Shown in pieces: positions 17,461-21,103 of a DNA stretch of 21,103 nt. The first letter of the stretch is position 1; every line of letters starts with the position of its first letter. The notes under the pieces were generated by a model. The model saw nothing but the letters and a program-made list of their open reading frames with translations. It ran no database searches and was not told the DNA's origin. Position numbers and translations under genes: made by a program. The DNA is from Mariprofundus sp. (GTDB lineage: Bacteria > Pseudomonadota > Zetaproteobacteria > Mariprofundales > Mariprofundaceae), in the NCBI GenBank assembly GCA_015485035.1, contig WFUI01000116.1:1-21103 (forward strand), written 5' to 3'.

Positions 17461-18699
17461 TTATTTATTCGAACTAATGGCATTAAACTCCCTAAACATC
17501 CTGTCCCATGGAACCAAAGGGAACTCCTGTTGCACCAGCGTCTGAAATTCTTCATTCTTGAGAGTTTCATAGGTAACCCCCTTGAAGACACAGTGCAGCT
17601 TCATTTCCTTGATTAAATCTTCTGCTTTTGGAAATACAGCATCTAGCTCTTGTTTCATGTATCTCTCTGCCTGTTCCGCTGCAGGCTTGTCACCAGGTAT
17701 CTGCCCTGTCAACTCTAGTGGGGGGTTATCTTTTATTGCCGGTATCAGCGCCTTCGCCAACTCATTCTTCTGCTTATCCAGCTCACCCTCCAGATTCTCT
17801 CTGAGTTCATTCTGAAATTGTTCAATTTCAGCCTCTATTTCAGATAGCGCTTTGTCAAAATGTTTTCGTTTGTCTTTCAACGCGACACGGCCGAACCTAT
17901 GGATTGATCGTGTAAAAGTATTACGCACATCATTTACGCGATCATTAAGATGCTTTCCACTTAATTTACTATCTTTCGGGAGAACGCTGTATCCTGTTCT
18001 GAGTTTACTCTGCATCGCTTTATCAACACCGCCGACAAGTAGTTTTGCAGGTATCCGCACTGTCTGTTTACTGACACTGGCGCCTATTAGAGACAGCTCT
18101 ACAAACTCAATCATTGTATTGAAAACATTAACCTTTCTTGATATGTCAAATTTTTGTGGCGGATTTTTTTCCAGTTTCTGAGTCAGTTCTATTATTTCTT
18201 GTTTACTGACCTGCTCAGTTTTAATCGAGGCAGGCATCACATCAGGATCGCAGTCAGTATCATCCTTCTCGTCTTCTGTTAGCTGTTTTGGAGCAGCTGA
18301 CTGCAACAGCATCAATATTTGCTCTGGAAGCACTTTTATTGCGTTCGGCTGCGTATCAATCACCTTGTCAGCTTCCAGCAGCAGCGGTGTGGGTGTAAAA
18401 ACCCAGCCAGCATGGTCGACTATAAGACAGCCGATTCTCAGATTTTCAACACGTTGTATCTCGATCTCGGCTTCTTGGAGCAATTCATAGCCAAGCGCGG
18501 TGCCATAACCAAAATGGCAAACTGTTTCAGAAACATCCAGAATGACTGTTATATCATCTTTCAACTCGGTACATTTTGATGCTATCGCACTGGCTATAAC
18601 CTCATTCAAGCTAGAGCTGATATACACAATCCTGAATTTAGCCAGCTTGATACATTCAGCGATCAAATCTGGATTCATGCATGTAAAGATATTATTCAT
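17461..18699 (-). CDS. Operon first gene, degenerate PLD-like N-terminal domain, 412 aa
   Basis: The N-terminal 115 residues resemble the PLD fold used in TrmB-like and DNA-binding proteins: LNEVIASAIAS, DDITVILDVSETV, GYGTALGYELLQEAEIEIQ and LRIGCLIVDHAGWVFTPTP. No HxK pair is present, so catalysis is unlikely. Binding or dimerisation is more plausible. An acidic linker (about 142-154) leads to a mixed helical domain, then a coiled coil of about 40 residues (DKALSEIEAEIEQFQNELRE onward). The DNA is visibly more AT-rich than the helicase genes. The start ATG overlaps the TGA of a 36-codon ORF (CTATGA) and has only a weak AGG upstream. As the first gene it may be the sensor or recruiting subunit, which is inferred. 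Confidence 0.82.
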   Translation of the reverse strand: MNNIFTCMNPDLIAECIKLAKFRIVYISSSLNEVIASAIASKCTELKDDITVILDVSETVCHFGYGTALGYELLQEAEIEIQRVENLRIGCLIVDHAGWVFTPTPLLLEADKVIDTQPNAIKVLPEQILMLLQSAAPKQLTEDEKDDTDCDPDVMPASIKTEQVSKQEIIELTQKLEKNPPQKFDISRKVNVFNTMIEFVELSLIGASVSKQTVRIPAKLLVGGVDKAMQSKLRTGYSVLPKDSKLSGKHLNDRVNDVRNTFTRSIHRFGRVALKDKRKHFDKALSEIEAEIEQFQNELRENLEGELDKQKNELAKALIPAIKDNPPLELTGQIPGDKPAAEQAERYMKQELDAVFPKAEDLIKEMKLHCVFKGVTYETLKNEEFQTLVQQEFPLVPWDRMFREFNAISSNK

Positions 18700-18806
18700 A
18701 GCCTGATCCCCAATGCGTGGATTTCTATGCGTTCATGTAACAGTTGATTCAGTCCAAGTGCATGACCATGTAATTGCCCCACGCTCCCCAGCACCAGCAC
18801 CAACAC
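18696..18806 (-). CDS. Possible 36-codon leader ORF coupled to operon start
   Basis: A GTG-start ORF encodes 36 residues, beginning with a hydrophobic VLVLVLG and ending LHERIEIHALGIRL. GGGGAG is about ten bases upstream of the GTG. Its TGA overlaps the ATG of the 412-aa gene (CTATGA), an arrangement typical of translational coupling. Upstream on the same strand (18815-18886) is a 23-codon ORF in another frame. The two could be one frameshifted gene of about 60 codons. Either reading may be chance, because both are short. Confidence 0.3.
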   Translation of the reverse strand: MLVLVLGSVGQLHGHALGLNQLLHERIEIHALGIRL

Positions 18807-18890
18807 TGTGCCCGTTACTCCCCAAATTCATTGACTTCCTTATTACTGAGCGTCCAGAAGATTGCTGAAGGACAGTCTTCTTCCATCACA

Positions 18891-19249
18891 TCAGTAGGCA
18901 ATTGTCTTACTGTAACACTCAACCGTCGGCATGTCTTCAAAGTGATTATCTGAAGTCACAAGTTTGACCTGTTGCTGTCTTGCCGCGGCGTAAATAACGG
19001 CGCCGGCAAAGGACTGTTTTCGTTGCATGGCCAGATCCGCCGCCAGCAGAGCGGTGCTGGTATCCAGTGGTTCGACCCGCACCTGCTCGGTGATGCCAAT
19101 GATTTCCAGCGCATGGGCTTCGGAGGCTTCGTGGTAGACCCATTTATAGAGCTCGAACTGCACCGAGATGGGTACGACGACTTCTCTTAGTTTACCCAGA
19201 TAGAGCGCGTAGGTATCCGCCAGCCACAGGTATCAGCCAGTACAGCCAT
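18891..19249 (-). pseudogene. vapC: VapC PIN-domain toxin, frameshifted and missing a catalytic Asp
   Basis: The ATG at 19249 overlaps the antitoxin stop (TAATG) and starts MAVLADTCGW, the normal VapC beginning with its first catalytic Asp. Frame 0 then runs into stop after 20 codons. The continuation ADTYALYLGKLREVVVPIS is in another frame and leads into the long PIN C-terminus (QFELYKWVYHEASE...). Family members usually have several more residues after CGW (a WIEWL-type segment), so an internal deletion not divisible by three probably caused the shift. In addition, the expected FADAIIY motif reads FAGAVIY, replacing a metal-binding Asp with Gly. The LVTSDNHF motif is kept. PIN toxins are RNases, but this copy should be inactive. 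Confidence 0.8.
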
Positions 19250-19458
19250 TAACTGCGATCCCGCCGGTCGCGGTAGTGATTGGGATTGGCGTTTTTCAAT
19301 ATGCCTCTTGCCGACTCTATACTACGCATGGGCACCAGTTCAATCACGCCCCCTTTGATAATCAGCGAAAATTTCTGCCCGGCCTTAAGATGTAACTGCT
19401 CCCTGATCGCTTTTGGGATCGAAAGCTGATATTTACTGGATAGTGTTACCGACGCCAT
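19249..19458 (-). CDS. vapB: VapB-type antitoxin, AbrB/MazE-like swapped-hairpin fold
   Basis: A 69-aa protein with the SpoVT-AbrB core: VTLSSKYQLSIPKAIREQLHL, then KAGQKFSLIIKGGVIELVPM. A C-terminal tail (SARGILKNANPNHYRDRRDRS) would normally wrap the toxin. Such antitoxins bind DNA as dimers and repress their own operon together with the toxin. The ATG at 19458 has AAAGG seven bases upstream. Stop and toxin start overlap as TAATG, the standard TA layout. The antitoxin looks intact although its toxin is broken, so any remaining role is as a DNA-binding repressor. Confidence 0.88.
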   Translation of the reverse strand: MASVTLSSKYQLSIPKAIREQLHLKAGQKFSLIIKGGVIELVPMRSIESARGILKNANPNHYRDRRDRS

Positions 19459-19484
19459 AGTTTTACCTTTGTCTTATCGATTAA

Positions 19485-19519
19485 GAGTTAGTAAAATCCT
19501 AGTCTTTACTCTCGAGAGA
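19485..19519. promoter_or_regulatory. Inverted repeats upstream of vapB, candidate operator
   Basis: AGTAAA at 19490-19495 and TTTACT at 19505-19510 form an inverted repeat, overlapping a perfect palindrome CTCTCGAGAG at 19509-19518. The segment lies 30-60 bp upstream of the antitoxin start, where AbrB-type antitoxins bind in autoregulated pairs. No clear -10/-35 pair was identified. Confidence 0.35.
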
Positions 19520-19560
19520 GTCATGCGACTTCTGGTCAGTATCTAGGCGCCAGCATAATT

Positions 19561-19658
19561 ATGTCAGCACCCTGTTCAGGCGTCGCCGAATCCATCAGAA
19601 TACTCTGACGAACATGCTCCTGCCCTGCCTCACACATCCCGTCAGTTTACAAAATCAT
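19561..19658 (-). pseudogene. Eroded, internally deleted relative of the macro-like gene
   Basis: Two stretches align by eye to the gene at 2159-3166. Bases 19593-19645 (53 nt) correspond to 3092-3145 (54 nt), with about three quarters identical and one base missing, and encode EHVRQSILMD against KHVHQNILVS. Bases 19561-19589 correspond to 2835-2863 (about 22 of 29 identical) and encode ATPEQGADI against VTPEQGIDI. The two pieces sit side by side here but lie about 230 bases apart in the intact gene, so the middle was deleted. Most differences are transitions. An ATG at 19658 fits the expected start, but an in-frame stop and the frameshift rule out function. Confidence 0.6.
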
Positions 19659-19753
19659 ATAGTACTTAATAATTGATTGGAGGACATGATCCGCCAGCTT
19701 CTGGCTGCAAAATAAATGTCCAGCAGAGCATTAACATACTATAGAGAATCAGA
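19659..19753. other. Non-coding spacer
   Basis: I see no gene. A short inverted repeat GCCAG-CTT-CTGGC lies at about 19692-19704. A 9-codon ORF with a good GGAGG at 19686-19715 (+) is too short to call. Confidence 0.4.
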
Positions 19754-20401
19754 TTATTCTCTATTCTCGGTTATCAGATAGCGTTGCTCGGCTGGTAGCG
19801 CAATCAGATTCTGGTAATACTGCCGCTTGTTCGCATTCAACACATCTTTGCTGATAAAGGTCCGCATGGTGAGTCCTGCGCCTTTACCGCAATCATATTC
19901 ATCAATCGTCCAGATTGACAGCCCTTCCAATGTGGCGATATAAACCGTGCTGTGCAGAGTGAGGCTGTCATGCGACAACACGTTGATAGCGGTGTACAAC
20001 ATTTGCTGATAATACTGGCGCAGCGTGTCACCATCGAGCTTGCCGGCAATCTGAATCACCCTGGCCATAGCATGATGATTGATATACAGGCATATCGGAT
20101 GATATTCCACGCTATAGTCCAGTGCATGCACTTCCACACAACATAGTTGCGCCCGCTGGTGACTGTGCATTTGCAGGATAAACAGGCAACTGACAGCGTG
20201 TTTTTTGCTCCCATGGGTCTCTGTGAACAGCAATTGTTCGCGATAGACGTGTTTGAGCTCAGCAAGCCGGTTCTTCATCCACGGATTGCGTCGCATCCTG
20301 CCGCGTGGCTTTGTGCTGATTGCATCAATTCGGCTTGTAACACGGCAATGAATATCTCTTGACATGCGGTTATACAGGCCTTGCGCCAGTGATTCATCCA
20401 T
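19754..20401 (-). CDS. Hypothetical protein, 215 aa
   Basis: I do not recognise this family. The start at 20401 (MDESLAQGLYNRM) is fixed by a strong GGGGAGGT seven bases upstream; the longer frame from 20458 is unlikely. The protein has a basic N-terminal third (RMRRNPWMKNRLAELKHVYREQ), and a middle with strands resembling CLFILQMHSHQ and LCCVEVHALDYSVEY. Six cysteines are scattered and do not form an obvious zinc site. The phrase YHPICLYINHHAMARVIQ with several His could be a metal or active site, but I cannot name one. It lies 93 bp downstream of the ARPP-1 gene on the same strand, possibly co-transcribed. Confidence 0.75.
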   Translation of the reverse strand: MDESLAQGLYNRMSRDIHCRVTSRIDAISTKPRGRMRRNPWMKNRLAELKHVYREQLLFTETHGSKKHAVSCLFILQMHSHQRAQLCCVEVHALDYSVEYHPICLYINHHAMARVIQIAGKLDGDTLRQYYQQMLYTAINVLSHDSLTLHSTVYIATLEGLSIWTIDEYDCGKGAGLTMRTFISKDVLNANKRQYYQNLIALPAEQRYLITENRE

Positions 20402-20494
20402 TTTATGACCTCCCCTGCACGATATTGCAGATAATGCTGTGTCAAAAAGGAGCAACATCCCTGTCGCTCACACCTTAGTACTACTATCGGGCGC

Positions 20495-21103
20495 CTAGAC
20501 AATATACAAGCGGGGGTTGGTTGAGTACGCTTGCTGCAATGCCTTAATAAACGATTCACGATCTTTTTGTTTGGATTGTTCGTCATTATCTTTACGGCCA
20601 CCGGATTCGGTCTGCGTCTTGCTAAATGCACACAGATGTACGATGCGACCTTCGGCCTCCAGCGCTGCGCCGTGATGCTCACTGGCGGTCAGGCGCAGGT
20701 CGTTACCCATACCGATTGCCTTGAACTGTTCCACATGAGAGCTGGCCACATCTCGCAACATGTTTCTCACCATGACTGCCATCACCTGTATTGACGATGG
20801 CTTACTGGCCAGGCTATCCAGTGCATAACTGCGAATGATCTTGGGTGACATTGCATAATAGGTATCCGGACTGTCGAACAGTTCGAGCCCTACTACCTTG
20901 TCATTGATGGAAAATGCCGCACCACGCTGTCCGGCGACCGGTTCCAGTGCAGAGACATACTCTTCGACGCTGCCAGCATGCTTTTCAAACATATCGCTGG
21001 CGCAACTTGTGCTGGAATCTACATCCAGATCATCAAGGCGTTGGCTGATATCCTGCCAAACCCGTGATTGCTCGCTGCTGCGAGCCCCTTGATAACGCAT
21101 TGA
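20495..21103 (-). CDS. ARPP-1 family protein, 5' end outside window
   Basis: About 202 C-terminal residues are visible and the frame is open to the window edge. They match the ARPP-1 domain family (named for association with ARG and rhodanese-phosphatase proteins): a VWQDISQRLDDLDVDS helix, EEYVSALEPVAGQRGAAF, the strand-turn VVGLELFDSP, then IIRSYALDSLAS. The end has the usual GMGNDLRL and RIVHLCAF segments. Full-length members are near 300 residues, so roughly 100 N-terminal residues are missing here, and the ATG at 21100 is probably internal. Biochemical function is unknown. The family has been noted in comparative studies of prokaryotic immunity and conflict genes. The C-terminal tail after SKTQTES is charged and low-complexity. 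Confidence 0.82.
   Translation of the reverse strand, partial: SMRYQGARSSEQSRVWQDISQRLDDLDVDSSTSCASDMFEKHAGSVEEYVSALEPVAGQRGAAFSINDKVVGLELFDSPDTYYAMSPKIIRSYALDSLASKPSSIQVMAVMVRNMLRDVASSHVEQFKAIGMGNDLRLTASEHHGAALEAEGRIVHLCAFSKTQTESGGRKDNDEQSKQKDRESFIKALQQAYSTNPRLYIV

Noticed and set aside
3267..18699. Naming the operon as DISARM, BREX or Dpd
   Set aside because: SNF2 and PLD genes are shared with these systems, but no DUF1998 protein, methylase, PglZ phosphatase or transglycosylase is present in the window.
19686..19715. Nine-codon + strand ORF (MIRQLLAAK) with a strong GGAGG
   Set aside because: Too short to support as a gene and lies next to a pseudogene remnant.
20419..20445. TTGACA with TATCGT on the - strand as a promoter for the 215-aa gene
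   Set aside because: Spacer of 15 bp is short and the start of transcription would fall inside the ribosome-binding site.
19542..20499. 10-bp inverted repeat TCTAGGCGCC / GGCGCCTAGA flanking the 215-aa gene, like a small mobile element
   Set aside because: Only ten bases match, one arm contains the stop codon of the ARPP-1 gene, there is no target duplication and no transposase. Chance is likely in 21 kb.

Overview
The window is a bacterial accessory region of intermediate GC. Strong Shine-Dalgarno sites (for example CAGGAGG before the start at 2096 and GGGGAGG before 20401), tight gene overlaps and protein character fit a proteobacterium. A gammaproteobacterium is my guess, from general similarity only. 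There are no rRNA, tRNA, CRISPR or insertion-sequence features. The region reads as a defence or conflict island.

Left part (1-1562, + strand): the 3' part of a WYL-domain regulator, an unrecognised 175-aa protein almost fused to it, a perfect 8-bp inverted repeat, and a small Kazal-type cysteine-rich protein.

Centre (1563-18699, all - strand, read right to left): a long compact run of genes. In transcription order: (1) a 412-aa protein with a degenerate phospholipase-D-like N-terminus; (2) a 1121-aa winged-helix / Upf1-like SF1 helicase / Vsr-like nuclease; (3) a 1033-aa RapA/HepA-like SNF2 ATPase; (4) a 478-aa Hsp70/actin-like ATPase with a DnaJ-type zinc motif at its C-terminus; (5) an unrecognised 432-aa helical protein; (6) a 686-aa PLD-superfamily protein whose two active-site motifs look like Tdp1; (7) a 943-aa second SNF2 helicase; then (8) a 335-aa protein with macro-domain-like features and (9) a MESH1-type (p)ppGpp/NADPH hydrolase. 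Genes 1-7 are joined by gaps of 46 bp or less, or overlap by 1-4 bp, so they probably form one operon. Three different nucleic-acid motors, two or three nuclease-type domains and a chaperone-like ATPase point to a multi-component DNA-targeting antiviral system. I cannot match it to a named system: it lacks the marker genes of DISARM (DUF1998 protein, methylase), BREX (PglZ, BrxC, methylase) and Dpd (DpdA transglycosylase). Genes 8 and 9 are looser (gaps of 100 and 62 bp) and may be accessory or separate.

Right part (18700-21103, - strand): a short ORF whose stop overlaps the start of gene 1; a VapBC toxin-antitoxin pair with an intact AbrB-type antitoxin and a frameshifted VapC that also lacks a catalytic aspartate; a roughly 100-bp eroded, internally deleted relative of the macro-like gene 8; an unrecognised 215-aa gene; and the 3' part of an ARPP-1 family gene running off the window.

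Inferred model: the SF1 and SNF2 motors recognise or translocate on foreign DNA, the Vsr-like and PLD/Tdp1-like domains cut or process it, and the Hsp70-like ATPase assembles or gates the complex. The nucleotide-acting genes 8-9 and the surrounding toxin-antitoxin remnants mark an insertion hot spot where modules have come and gone.
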